A stretch of 64,000 bases of DNA from Argentina anserina (GCF_933775445.1 NW_026089470.1:434001-498000), one strand, 5' to 3'; positions 37,558 through 50,734 are shown, numbered from the stretch's first letter. Notes: generated by a model not told the origin, from the letters alone. Program-made: numbers and translations.

Positions 37558-39787
37558 ATGCGAGTTTCTATTGTATTTGAGAGTTTTGCAAGTTTGGGAG
37601 TGTGTTTCTTTCAAACTGAGTATCTTTACATCGTTTGCGTATCTTTACTATTCCAATTGTGTATCTTTTCATTTCTCGTTTGAGTATCTTTCTGTAAGGC
37701 TTCTGGTGCGAGTTTCTATTGTATTTGAGAGTTTTGCAAGTGTGGGAGTGTGTTTCTTTCAATCTGAGTATCTTTACATCGTTTGCGTATCTTTACTATT
37801 CCAATTGTGTATCTTTTCATTTCTCGTTTGAGTATCTTTCTGTAAGGCTTCTGCTGCGAGTTTCTATTGTATTTAAGAGTTTTGCAAGTGTGGGAGTGTG
37901 ATTCATTCAAACTGAGTATCTTTACATCGTTTGCGTATCTTTACTATTCCAATTGTGTATCTTTACATCGTTTGCGTATCTTTCTGTAAGGCTCTCTGAT
38001 GCGAGTTTCTATTGAATTTGAGAGTTTTGCAAGTGTGGGAGTGTGTTTCTTTCAAACTGAGTATCTTTACATCGTTTGCGTATCTTTACTATTCTAATTG
38101 TGTATCTTTACATCGTTTGCGTATCTTTACTATTCCAATTGTGTAACTTTTCATTTCACGTTTGAGTATCTTTCTGTAAGGCTTCTGATGCGAGTTTCTA
38201 TTGTATTTGAGAGTTTTGCAAGTGTGGGAGTGTGTTTCTTTCAATCTGAGTATCTTTACATCGTTTGCGTATCTTTACTATTCCAATTGTGTATCTTTTC
38301 ATTTCTCGTTTGAGTATCTTTCTGTAAGGCTTCTGATGCGAGTTTCTATTGTATTTGAGAGTTTTGCAAGTGTGGGAGTGTGTTTCTTTCAATCTGAGTA
38401 TCTTTACATCGTTTGCGTATCTTTACTATTCCAATTGTGTATCTTTTCATTTCTCGTTTGAGTATCTTTCTGTAAGGCTTCTGATGCGAGTTTCTATTGT
38501 ATTTGAGAGTTTTGCAAGTGTGGGAGTGTGTTTCTTTCAAACTGAGTATCTTTACATCGTTTGCGTATCTTTACTATTCTAATTGTGTATCTTTACATCG
38601 TTTGCGTATCTTTACTATTCCAATTGTGTATCTTTTCATTTCTCGTTTGAGTATCTTTCTGTAAGGCTTCTGATGCGAGTTTCTATTGTATTTGAGAGTT
38701 TTGCAAGTTTGGGAGTGTGTTTCTTTCAAACTGAGTATCTTTACATCGTTTGCGTATCTTTACTATTCCAATTATGTATCTTTTCATTTCTCGTTTGAGT
38801 ATCTTTTTGTAAGGCTTCTGGTGCGAGTTTCTATTGTATTTGAGAGTTTTGCAAGTGTGGGAGTGTGTTTCTTTCAATCTGAGTATCTTTACATCGTTTG
38901 CGTATCTTTACTATTCCAATTGTGTATCTTTTCATTTCTCGTTTGAGTATCTTTCTGTAAGGCTTCTGCTGCGAGTTTCTATTGTATTTAAGAGTTTTGC
39001 AAGTGTGGGAGTGTGATTCATTCAAACTGAGTATCTTTACATCGTTTGCGTATCTTTACTATTCCAATTGTGTATCTTTACATCGTTTGCGTATCTTTCT
39101 GTAAGGCTCTCTGATGCGAGTTTCTATTGAATTTGAGAGTTTTGCAAGTGTGGGAGTGTGTTTCTTTCAAACTGAGTATCTTTACATCGTTTGCGTATCT
39201 TTACTATTCTAATTGTGTATCTTTACATCGTTTGCGTATCTTTACTATTCCAATTGTGTAACTTTTCATTTCACGTTTGAGTATCTTTCTGTAAGGCTTC
39301 TGATGCGAGTTTCTATTGTATTTGAGAGTTTTGCAAGTGTGGGAGTGTGTTTCTTTCAATCTGAGTATCTTTACATCGTTTGCGTATCTTTACTATTCCA
39401 ATTGTGTATCTTTTCATTTCTCGTTTGAGTATCTTTCTGTAAGGCTTCTGATGCGAGTTTCTATTGTATTTGAGAGTTTTGCAAGTGTGGGAGTGTGTTT
39501 CTTTCAATCTGAGTATCTTTACATCGTTTGCGTATCTTTACTATTCCAATTGTGTATCTTTTCATTTCTCGTTTGAGTATCTTTCTGTAAGGCTTCTGAT
39601 GCGAGTTTCTATTGTATTTGAGAGTTTTGCAAGTGTGGGAGTGTGTTTCTTTCAAACTGAGTATCTTTACATCGTTTGCGTATCTTTACTATTCCAATTG
39701 TGTATCTTTACATCTTTTGCGTATCTTTACTATTCCAATTGTGTATCTTTTCATTTCTCGTTTGAGTATCTTTCTGTAAGGCTTCTG
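37558..39787 (+). repeat. 1115-bp HOR, two copies (7 monomers each)
   Basis: Copies at 37558-38672 and 38673-39787 share the lengths 148-148-145-189-148-148-189 and the marks GCAAGTTTGGG, TTAAGAGTT, the V unit and TTTCACGTTTGAG. Copy 2 differs by TTCCAATTATG (near 38772), TCTTTTTGTAAGG (near 38806) and CATCTTTTGCG in its last unit. Those first two marks also occur at 33577 and 48797, so copy 2 is closer to those instances than to its own neighbour. Confidence 0.9.
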
Positions 39788-42700
39788 ATGCGAGTTTCTA
39801 TTGTATTTGAGAGTTTTGCAAGTGTGGGAGTGTGTTTCTTTCAAACTGAGTATCTTTACATCGTTTGCGTATCTTTACTATTCCAATTGTGTATCTTTAC
39901 ATCGTTTGCGTATCTTTCTGTAAGGCTTTCTGATGCGAGTTTCTATTGAATTTGAGAGTTTTGCAAGTGTGGGAGTGTGTTTCTTTCAAACTGAGTATCT
40001 TTACATCGTTTGCGTATCTTTACTATTCTAATTGTGTATCTTTACATCGTTTGCGTATCTTTACTATTCCAATTGTGTATCTTTTCATTTCTCGTTTGAG
40101 TATCTTTCTGTATGGCTTCTGATGCGAGTTTCTATTGTATTTGAGAGTTTTGCAAGTGTGGGAGTGTGTTTCTTTCAAACTGAGTATCTTTACATCGTTT
40201 GCGTATCTTTACTATTCCAATTGTGTATCTTTTCATTTCTCGTTTGAGTATCTTTCTGTAAGGCTTCTGATGCGAGTTTCTATTGTATTTGAGAGTTTTG
40301 CAAGTGTGGGAGTGTTTCTTTCGATCTGAGTATCTTTACATCGTTTGCGTATCTTTACTATTCCAATTGTGTATCTTTTCATTTCTCGTTTGAGTATCTT
40401 TCTGTAAGGCTTCTGGTGCGAGTTTCTATTGTATTTGAGAGTTTTGCAAGTGTGGGAGTGTGTTTCTTTCAATCTGAGTATCTTTACATCGTTTGCGTAT
40501 CTTTACTATTCCAATCCTGTATCTTTTCATTTCTCGTTTGGGTATCTTTCTGTAAGGCTTCTGATGCGAGTTTCTATTGTATTTGAGAGTTTTGCAAGTG
40601 TGGGAGTGTGTTTCTTTCAAACTGAGTAACTTTACAACGTTTGCGTATCTTTACTATTCCAATTGTGTATCTTTTCATTTCTCGTTTGAGTATCTTTCTG
40701 TAAGGCTTCTGGTGCGAGTTTCTATTGTATTTGAGAGTTTTGCAAGTGTGGGAGTGTGTTTCTTTCAATCTGAGTATCTTTACATCGTTTGCGTATCTTT
40801 ACTATTCCAATTGTGTATCTTTTCATTTCTCGTTTGAGTATCTTTCTGTAAGGCTTCTGGTGTGAGTTTCTATTGTATTTGAGAGTTTTGCAAGTGTGGG
40901 AGTGTGATTCATTCAAATTGAGTATCTTTACATCGTTTGCGTATCTTTACTATTCCAATTGTGTATCTTTTCATTTCTCGTTTGAGTATCTTTCTGTAAG
41001 GCTTCTGATGCGAGTTTCTATTGTATTTGAGAGTTTTGCAAGTGTGGGAGTGTGTTTCTTTCAAACTGAGTATCTTTACATCGTTTGCGTATCTTTACTA
41101 TTCCAATTGTGTATCTTTTCATTTCTCGTTTGAGTATCTTTCTGTAAGGCTTCTGTTGCGAGTTTCTATTGTATTTGAGAGTTTTGCAAGTGTGGGAGTG
41201 TGTTTCTTTCAATCTGAGTATCTTTACATCGTTTGCGTATCTTTACTATTCCAATTGTGTATCTTTTCATTTCTCGTTTGAGTATCTTTCTGTAAGGCTT
41301 CTGATGCGAGTTTCTATTGTATTTGAGAGTTTTGCAAGTGTGGGAGTGTGATTCATTCAAACTGAGTATCTTTACATCGTTTGCGTATCTTTACTATTCC
41401 AATTGTGTATCTTTACATCGTTTGCGTATCTTTCTGTAAGGCTCTCTGATGCGAGTTTCTATTGAATTTGAGAGTTTTGCAAGTGTGGGAGTGTGTTTCT
41501 TTCAAACTGAGTATCTTTACATCGTTTGCGTATCTTTACTATTCTAATTGTGTATCTTTACATCGTTTGCGTATCTTTACTATTCCAATTGTGTAACTTT
41601 TCATTTCACGTTTGAGTATCTTTCTGTAAGGCTTCTGATGCGAGTTTCTATTGTATTTGAGAGTTTTGCAAGTGTGGGAGTGTGTTTCTTTCAATCTGAG
41701 TATCTTTACATCGTTTGCGTATCTTTACTATTCCAATTGTGTATCTTTTCATTTCTCGTTTGAGTATCTTTCTGTAAGGCTTCTGATGCGAGTTTCTATT
41801 GTATTTGAGAGTTTTGCAAGTGTGGGAGTGTGTTTCTTTCAATCTGAGTATCTTTACATCGTTTGCGTATCTTTACTATTCCAATTGTGTATCTTTTCAT
41901 TTCTCGTTTGAGTATCTTTCTGTAAGGCTTCTGATGCGAGTTTCTATTGTATTTGAGAGTTTTGCAAGTGTGTGAGTGTGTTTCTTTCAAACTGAGTATC
42001 TTTACATCGTTTGCGTATCTTTACTATTCTCATTGTGTATCTTTACATCGTTTGCGTATCTTTACTATTCCAATTGTGTATCTTTTCATTTCTCGTTTGA
42101 GTATCTTTCTGTAAGGCTTCTGATGCGAGTTTCTATTGTATTTGAGAGTTTTGCAAGTGTGGGAGTGTTTCTTTCGATCTGAGTATCTTTACATCGTTTG
42201 CGTATCTTTACTATTCCAATTGTGTATCTTTTCATTTCTCGTTTGAGTATCTTTCTGTAAGGCTTCTGATGCGAGTTTCTATTGTATTTGAGAGTTTTGC
42301 AAGTGTGGGAGTGTGTTTCTTTCAAACTGAGTATCTTTACATCGTTTGCGTATCTTTACTATTCCAATTGTGTATCTTTTCATTTCTCGTTTGAGTATCT
42401 TTCTGTAAGGCTTCTTATGCGAGTTTCTATTGTATTTGAGAGTTTTGCAAGTGTGGGAGTGTGTTTCTTTCAAACTGAGTATCTTTACATCGTTTGCGTA
42501 TCTTTACTATTCCAATTGTGTATCTTTTCATTTCTCGTTTGAGTATCTTTCTGTAAGGCTTCTGGTGCGAGTTTCTATTGTATTTGAGAGTTTTGCAAGT
42601 GTGGGAGTGTGTTTCTTTCAATCTGAGTATCTTTACATCGTTTGCGTATCTTTACTATTCCAATTGTGTATCTTTTCATTTCTCGTTTGAGTATCTTTCT

Positions 42701-43828
42701 GTAAGGCTTTCTGATGCGAGTTTCTATTGAATTTGAGAGTTTTGCAAGTGTGGGAGTGTGTTTCTTTCAAACTGAGTATCTTTACATCGTTTGCGTATCT
42801 TTACTATTCTAATTGTGTATCTTTACATCGTTTGCGTATCTTTACTATTCCAATTGTGTATCTTTTCATTTCTCGTTTGAGTATCTTTCTGTAAGGCTTC
42901 TGATGCGAGTTTCTATTGTATTTGAGAGTTTTGCAAGTTTGGGAGTGTGTTTCTTTCAAACTGAGTATCTTTACATCGTTTGCGTATCTTTACTATTCCA
43001 ATTGTGTATCTTTTCATTTCTCGTTTGAGTATCTTTCTGTAAGGCTTCTGGTGCGAGTTTCTATTGTATTTGAGAGTTTTGCAAGTGTGGGAGTGTGTTT
43101 CTTTCAAACTGAGTATCTTTACATCGTTTGCGTATCTTTACTATTCCAATTGTGTATCTTTTCATTTCTCGTTTGAGTATCTTTCTGTAAGGCTTCTGCT
43201 GCGAGTTTCTATTGTATTTAAGAGTTTTGCAAGTGTGGGAGTGTGATTCATTCAAACTGAGTATCTTTACATCGTTTGCGTATCTTTACTATTCCAATTG
43301 TGTATCTTTACATCGTTTGCGTATCTTTCTGTAAGGCTCTCTGATGCGAGTTTCTATTGAATTTGAGAGTTTTGCAAGTGTGGGAGTGTGTTTCTTTCAA
43401 ACTGAGTATCTTTACATCGTTTGCGTATCTTTACTATTCTAATTGTGTATCTTTACATCGTTTGCGTATCTTTACTATTCCAATTGTGTAACTTTTCATT
43501 TCACGTTTGAGTATCTTTCTGTAAGGCTTCTGATGCGAGTTTCTATTGTATTTGAGAGTTTTGCAAGTGTGGGAGTGTGTTTCTTTCAATCTGAGTATCT
43601 TTACATCGTTTGCGTATCTTTACTATTCCAATTGTGTATCTTTTCATTTCTCGTTTGAGTATCTTTCTGTAAGGCTTCTGATGCGAGTTTCTATTGTATT
43701 TGAGAGTTTTGCAAGTGTGGGAGTGTGTTTCTTTCAATCTGAGTATCTTTACATCGTTTGCGTATCTTTACTATTCCAATTGTGTATCTTTTCATTTCTC
43801 GTTTGAGTATCTTTCTGTAAGGCTTCTG
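39788..43828 (+). repeat. Super-repeat, continuation with a 5345-bp-offset copy
   Basis: Monomer lengths are 145-189-148-146-148-148-148-148-148-148-145-189-148-148-189-146-148-148-149-189-148-148-145-189-148-148. From about 41.0 to 43.86 kb this repeats 35.66-38.5 kb at an offset of 5345 bp. From 39788 to about 41.0 kb it matches 49811-51.03 kb at an offset of 10,023 bp. Private marks are TTCCAATCCTG (40511), ACAACGTTTGCG (40634) and GTGTGAG (40860). Confidence 0.88.
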
Positions 43829-44837
43829 ATGCGAGTTTCTATTGTATTTGAGAGTTTTGCAAGTGTGTGAGTGTGTTTCTTTCAAACTGAGTATCTTTTC
43901 ATCGTTTGCGTATCTTTATTATTCCAATTGTGTATCTTTACATCGTTTGCGTATCTTTACTATTCCAATTGTGTATCTTTTCATTTCTCATTTGAGTATC
44001 TTTCTGTAAGGCTTTCTGATGGGAGTTTCTATTGAATTTGAGAGTTTTGCAAGTGTGGGAGTGTGTTTCTTTCAAACTGAGTATCTTTACATCGTTTGCG
44101 TATCTTTACTATTCCAATTGTGTATCTTTACATCTTTTGCGTATCTTTACTATTCCAATTGTGTATCTTTTCATTTCTCGTTTGAGTATCTTTCTGTAAG
44201 GCTTCTGATGCGAGTTTCTATTGTATTTGAGAGTTTTGCAAGTGTGGGAGTGTGTTTCTTTCAAACTGAGTATCTTTACATCGTTTGCGTATCTTTACTA
44301 TTCCAATTGTGTATCTTTACATCGTTTGCGTATCTTTCTGTAAGGCTTTCTGATGCGAGTTTCTATTGAATTTGAGAGTTTTGCAAGTGTGGGAGTGTGT
44401 TTCTTTCAAACTGAGTATCTTTACATCGTTTGCGTATCTTTACTATTCTAATTGTGTATCTTTACATCGTTTGCGTATCTTTACTATTCCAATTGTGTAT
44501 CTTTTCATTTCTCGTTTGAGTATCTTTCTGTATGGCTTCTGATGCGAGTTTCTATTGTATTTGAGAGTTTTGCAAGTGTGGGAGTGTGTTTCTTTCAAAC
44601 TGAGTATCTTTACATCGTTTGCGTATCTTTACTATTCCAATTGTGTATCTTTTCATTTCTCGTTTGAGTATCTTTCTGTAAGGCTTCTGATGCGAGTTTC
44701 TATTGTATTTGAGAGTTTTGCAAGTGTGGGAGTGTGTTTCTTTCAATCTGAGTATCTTTACATCGTTTGCGTATCTTTACTATTCCAATTGTGTATCTTT
44801 TCATTTCTCGTTTGAGTATCTTTCTGTAAGGCTTCTG
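43829..44837 (+). repeat. 1009-bp HOR, copy 1 (6 monomers)
   Basis: Monomer lengths are 190-189-145-189-148-148. Marks not seen elsewhere are TATCTTTTCATCG in the A position (near 43892), CTTTATTATTCC (near 43915) and a GATGGGAG monomer start (44018). They recur exactly 1009 bp downstream. Confidence 0.93.
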
Positions 44838-45550
44838 ATGCGAGTTTCTATTGTATTTGAGAGTTTTGCAAGTGTGTGAGTGTGTTTCTTTCAAACTGAG
44901 TATCTTTTCATCGTTTGCGTATCTTTATTATTCCAATTGTGTATCTTTACATCGTTTGCGTATCTTTACTATTCCAATTGTGTATCTTTTCATTTCTCAT
45001 TTGAGTATCTTTCTGTAAGGCTTTCTGATGGGAGTTTCTATTGAATTTGAGAGTTTTGCAAGTGTGGGAGTGTGTTTCTTTCAAACTGAGTATCTTTACA
45101 TCGTTTGCGTATCTTTACTATTCCAATTGTGTATCTTTACATCTTTTGCGTATCTTTACTATTCCAATTGTGTATCTTTTCATTTCTCGTTTGAGTATCT
45201 TTCTGTAAGGCTTCTGATGCGAGTTTCTATTGTATTTGAGAGTTTTGCAAGTGTGGGAGTGTGTTTCTTTCAAACTGAGTATCTTTACATCGTTTGCGTA
45301 TCTTTACTATTCCAATTGTGTATCTTTTCATCGTTTGCGTATCTTTCTGTAAGGCTTTCTGATGCGAGTTTCTATTGAATTTGAGAGTTTTGCAAGTGTG
45401 GGAGTGTGTTTCTTTCAAACTGAGTATCTTTACATCGTTTGCGTATCTTTACTATTCTAATTGTGTATCTTTACATCGTTTGCGTATCTTTACTATTCCA
45501 ATTGTGTATCTTTTCATTTCTCGTTTGAGTATCTTTCTGTAAGGCTTCTG
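44838..45550 (+). repeat. 1009-bp HOR, copy 2 (truncated, 4 monomers)
   Basis: Monomer lengths are 190-189-145-189. The same rare marks appear near 44901, 44924 and 45027. The third unit (45217) has a C/A hybrid sub-repeat, TATCTTTTCATCGTTTGCG (45321), where copy 1 has TATCTTTACATCGTTTGCG. After the fourth unit the sequence switches to the displaced copy of 30.3-35.5 kb. Confidence 0.9.
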
Positions 45551-45887
45551 ATGCGAGTTTCTATTGTATTTGAGAGTTTTGCAAGTGTGGGAGTGTGTTT
45601 CTTTCAAACTGAGTATCTTTACATCGTTTGCGTATCTTTACTATTCTAATTGTGTATCTTTACATCGTTTGCGTATCTTTACTATTCCAATTGTGTATCT
45701 TTTCATTTCTCGTTTGAGTATCTTTCTGTAAGGCTTCTGATGCGAGTTTCTATTGTATTTGAGAGTTTTGCAAGTGTCGGAGTGTGTTTCTTTCAAACTG
45801 AGTATCTTTACATCGTTTGCGTATCTTTACTATTCCAATTGTGTATCTTTTCATTTCTCGTTTGAGTATCTTTCTGTAAGGCTTCTG

Positions 45888-46027
45888 GTGCGAGTTTCTA
45901 TTGTATTTGAGAGTTTTGCAAGTGTGTTTCTTTCAAACTGAGTATCTTTACATCGTTTGCGTATCTTTACTATTCTAATTGTGTATCTTTTCATTTCTCG
46001 TTTCAGTATCTTTCTGTAAGGCTTCTG
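45888..46027 (+). repeat. 140-bp monomer, displaced copy of the unit at 30667
   Basis: It has the same 8-bp head deletion, TTCTAATTG B box and CGTTTCAGTATC junction as the unit at 30667. It is one of the strongest markers of the 15.22-kb-displaced duplication. Confidence 0.92.
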
Positions 46028-47916
46028 ATGCGAGTTTCTATTGTATTTGAGAGTTTTGCAAGTGTGGGAGTGTGTTTCTTTCAAACTGAGTATCTTTACA
46101 TCGTTTGCGTATCTTTACTATTCCAATTGTGTATCTTTACATCGTTTGCGTATCTTTCTGTAAGGCTCTCTGATGCGAGTTTCTATTGAATTTGAGAGTT
46201 TTGCAAGTGTGGGAGTGTGTTTCTTTCAAACTGAGTATCTTTACATCGTTTGCGTATCTTTACTATTCTAATTGTGTATCTTTACATCGTTTGCGTATCT
46301 TTACTATTCCAATTGTGTATCTTTTCATTTCTCGTTTGAGTATCTTTCTGTAAGGCTTCTGATGCGAGTTTCTATTGTATTTGAGAGTTTTGCAGGTGTG
46401 GGAGTGTTTCTTTCAATCTGAGTATCTTTACATCGTTTGCGTATCTTTACTATTCCAATTGTGTATCTTTTCATTTCTCGTTTGAGTATCTTTCTGTAAG
46501 GCTTCTGATGCGAGTTTCTATTGTATTTGAGAGTTTTGCAAGTGTGGGAGTGTGTTTCTTTCAAACTGAGTATCTTTACATCGTTTGCGTATCTTTACTA
46601 TTCCAATTGTGTATCTTTTCATTTCTCGTTTGAGTATCTTTCTGTAAGGCTTCTGCTGCGAGTTTCTATTGTATTTGAGAGTTTTGCAAGTGTGGGAGTG
46701 TTTCTTTCGATCTGAGTATCTTTACATCGTTTGCGTATCTTTACTATTCCAATTGTGTATCTTTTCATTTCTCGTTTGAGTATCTTTCTGTAAGGCTTCT
46801 GATGCGAGTTTCTATTGTATTTGAGAGTTTTGCAAGTGTGGGAGTGTGTTTCTTTCAATCTGAGTATCTTTACATCGTTTGCGTATCTTTACTATTCCAA
46901 TTGTGTATCTTTTCATTTCTCGTTTGAGTATCTTTCTGTAAGGCTTCTGATGCGAGTTTCTATTGTATTTGAGAGTTTTGCAAGTGTGGGAGTGTGTTTC
47001 TTTCAGACTGAGTATCTTTACATCGTTTGCGTATCTTTACTATTCCAATTGTGTATCTTTTCATTTCTCGTTTGAGTATCTTTCTGTAAGGCTTCTGATG
47101 CGAGTTTCTATTGTATTTGAGAGTTTTGCAAGTGTGGGAGTGTGTTTCTTTCAATCTGAGTATCTTTACATCGTTTGCGTATCTTTACTATTCCAATTGT
47201 GTATCTTTACATCGTTTGCGTATCTTTACTATTCCAATTGTGTATCTTTTCATTTCTCGTTTGAGTATCTTTCTGTAAGGCTTCTGATGCGAGTTTCTAT
47301 TGTATTTGAGAGTTTTCCAAGTGTGGGAGTGTGTTTCTTTCAAACTGAGTATCTTTACATCGTTTGCGTATCTTTACTATTCCAATTGTGTATCTTTACA
47401 TTTCTCGTTTGAGTATCTTTCTGTAAGGCTTCTGCTGCGAGTTTCTATTGTATTTGAGAGTTTTGCAAGTGTGGGAGTGTGTTTCTTTCAAACTGAGTAT
47501 CTTTACATCGTTTGCGTATCTTTACTATTCCAATTGTGTATCTTTTCATTTCTCGTTTGAGTATCTTTCTGTAAGGCTTCTGATGCGAGTTTCTATTGTA
47601 TTTGAGAGTTTTGCAAGTGTGGGAGTGTGTTTCTTTCAAACTGAGTATCTTTACATCGTTTGCGTATCTTTACTATTCCAATTGTGTATCTTTACATCGT
47701 TTGCGTATCTTTCTGTAAGGCTTTCTGATGCGAGTTTCTATTGAATTTGAGAGTTTTGCAAGTGTGGGAGTGTGTTTCTTTCAAACTGAGTATCTTTACA
47801 TCGTTTGCGTATCTTTACTATTCTAATTGTGTATCTTTACATCGTTTGCGTATCTTTACTATTCCAATTGTGTATCTTTTCATTTCTCGTTTGAGTATCT
47901 TTCTGTAAGGCTTCTG

Positions 47917-48061
47917 ATGCGAGTTTCTATTGTATTTGAGAGTTTTGCAAGTGTGGGAGTGTTTCTTTCGATCTGAGTATCTTTACATCGTTTCGTATCT
48001 TTACTATTCCAATTGTGTATCTTTTCATTTCTCGTTTGAGTATCTTTCTGTAAGGCTTCTG
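47917..48061 (+). repeat. Doubly deleted monomer (145 bp, not HABAD')
   Basis: This unit has the 2-bp head deletion of the 146-bp class plus a single-base loss in A (CATCGTTTCGTATC in place of CATCGTTTGCGTATC). Its counterpart at 32696 lacks the single-base loss. As a result the displaced-copy offset changes from 15,221 to 15,220 bp at this point. Confidence 0.9.
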
Positions 48062-50734
48062 ATGCGAGTTTCTATTGTATTTGAGAGTTTTGCAAGTGTG
48101 GGAGTGTGTTTCTTTCAAACTGAGTATCTTTACATCGTTTGCGTATCTTTACTATTCCAATTGTGTATCTTTTCATTTCTCGTTTGAGTATCTTTCTGTA
48201 AGGCTTCTTATGCGAGTTTCTATTGTATTTGAGAGTTTTGTAAGTGTGGGAGTGTGTTTCTTTCAAACTGAGTATCTTTACATCGTTTGCGTATCTTTAC
48301 TATTCCAATTGTGTATCTTTTCATTTCTCGTTTGAGTATCTTTCTGTAAGGCTTCTGGTGCGAGTTTCTATTGTATTTGAGAGTTTTGCAAGTGTGGGAG
48401 TGTGTTTCTTTCAATCTGAGTATCTTTACATCGTTTGCGTATCTTTACTATTCCAATTGTGTATCTTTTCATTTCTCGTTTGAGTATCTTTCTGTAAGGC
48501 TCTCTGATGCGAGTTTCTATTGAATTTGAGAGTTTTGCAAGTGTGGGAGTGTGTTTCTTTCAAACTGAGTATCTTTACATCGTTTGCGTATCTTTACTAT
48601 TCTAATTGTGTATCTTTACATCGTTTGCGTATCTTTACTATTCCAATTGTGTATCTTTTCATTTCTCGTTTGAGTATCTTTCTGTAAGGCTTCTGATGCG
48701 AGTTTCTATTGTATTTGAGAGTTTTGCAAGTTTGGGAGTGTGTTTCTTTCAAACTGAGTATCTTTACATCGTTTGCGTATCTTTACTATTCCAATTATGT
48801 ATCTTTTCATTTCTCGTTTGAGTATCTTTTTGTAAGGCTTCTGGTGCGAGTTTCTATTGTATTTGAGAGTTTTGCAAGTGTGGGAGTGTGTTTCTTTCAA
48901 TCTGAGTATCTTTACATCGTTTGCGTATCTTTACTATTCCAATTGTGTATCTTTTCATTTCTCGTTTGAGTATCTTTCTGTAAGGCTTCTGCTGCGAGTT
49001 TCTATTGTATTTAAGAGTTTTGCAAGTGTGGGAGTGTGATTCATTCAATCTGAGTATCTTTACATCGTTTGCGTATCTTTACTATTCCAATTGTGTATCT
49101 TTACATCGTTTGCGTATCTTTCTGTAAGGCTCTCTGATGCGAGTTTCTATTGAATTTGAGAGTTTTGCAAGTGTGGGAGTGTGTTTCTTTCAAACTGAGT
49201 ATCTTTACATCGTTTGCGTATCTTTACTATTCTAATTGTGTATCTTTACATCGTTTGCGTATCTTTACTATTCCAATTGTGTAACTTTTCATTTCACGTT
49301 TGAGTATCTTTCTGTAAGGCTTCTGATGCGAGTTTCTATTGTATTTGAGAGTTTTGCAAGTGTGGGAGTGTGTTTCTTTCAATCTGAGTATCTTTACATC
49401 GTTTGCGTATCTTTACTATTCCAATTGTGTATCTTTTCATTTCTCGTTTGAGTATCTTTCTGTAAGGCTTCTGATGCGAGTTTCTATTGTATTTGAGAGT
49501 TTTGCAAGTGTGGGAGTGTGTTTCTTTCAATCTGAGTATCTTTACATCGTTTGCGTATCTTTACTATTCCAATTGTGTATCTTTTCATTTCTCGTTTGAG
49601 TATCTTTCTGTAAGGCTTCTGATGCGAGTTTCTATTGTATTTGAGAGTTTTGCAAGTGTGGGAGTGTGTTTCTTTCAAACTGAGTATCTTTACATCGTTT
49701 GCGTATCTTTACTATTCCAATTGTGTATCTTTACATCTTTTGCGTATCTTTACTATTCCAATTGTGTATCTTTTCATTTCTCGTTTGAGTATCTTTCTGT
49801 AAGGCTTCTGATGCGAGTTTCTATTGTATTTGAGAGTTTTGCAAGTGTGGGAGTGTGTTTCTTTCAAACTGAGTATCTTTACATCGTTTGCGTATCTTTA
49901 CTATTCCAATTGTGTATCTTTACATCGTTTGCGTATCTTTCTGTAAGGCTTTCTGATGCGAGTTTCTATTGAATTTGAGAGTTTTGCAAGTGTGGGAGTG
50001 TGTTTCTTTCAAACTGAGTATCTTTACATCGTTTGCGTATCTTTACTATTCTAATTGTGTATCTTTACATCGTTTGCGTATCTTTACTATTCCAATTGTG
50101 TATCTTTTCATTTCTCGTTTGAGTATCTTTCTTTATGGCTTCTGATGCGAGTTTCTATTGTATTTGAGAGTTTTGCAAGTGTGGGAGTGTGTTTCTTTCA
50201 AACTGAGTATCTTTACATCGTTTGCGTATCTTTACTATTCCAATTGTGTATCTTTTCATTTCTCGTTTGAGTATCTTTCTGTAAGGCTTCTGATGCGAGT
50301 TTCTATTGTATTTGAGAGTTTTGCAAGTGTGGGAGTGTTTCTTTCGATCTGAGTATCTTTACATCGTTTGCGTATCTTTACTATTCCAATTGTGTATCTT
50401 TTCATTTCTCGTTTGAGTATCTTTCTGTAAGGCTTCTGGTGCGAGTTTCTATTGTATTTGAGAGTTTTGCAAGTGTGGGAGTGTGTTTCTTTCAATCTGA
50501 GTATCTTTACATCGTTTGCGTATCTTTACTATTCCAATTGTGTATCTTTTCATTTCTCGTTTGGGTATCTTTCTGTAAGGCTTCTGATGCGAGTTTCTAT
50601 TGTATTTGAGAGTTTTGCAAGTGTGGGAGTGTGTTTCTTTCAAACTGAGTAACTTTACATCGTTTGCGTATCTTTACTATTCCAATTGTGTATCTTTTCA
50701 TTTCTCGTTTGAGTATCTTTCTGTAAGGCTTCTG

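Larger units (their letters stand above)
45551..50734 (+). repeat. Displaced copy of 30330-35514 (offset about 15.22 kb, 33 monomers)
   Basis: The length string matches 30330-35514 unit for unit except the 145-bp doubly deleted unit at 47917: 189-148-140-145-189-146-148-146-148-148-189-148-148-145-189-145-148-148-149-189-148-148-145-189-148-148-189-145-189-148-146-148-148. Shared rare marks are GTGTCGGAG (45775), the 8-bp deletion, GCAGGTG (46391), CTTCTTATGCG with TTTTGTAAG (48206-48243), TTCCAATTATG (48791) and TTTTTGTAAGG. Private changes are few: CTTTATGGC near 50131, CAATCTGAG near 49047, and a CTTTCTG junction near 47724. Confidence 0.92.
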
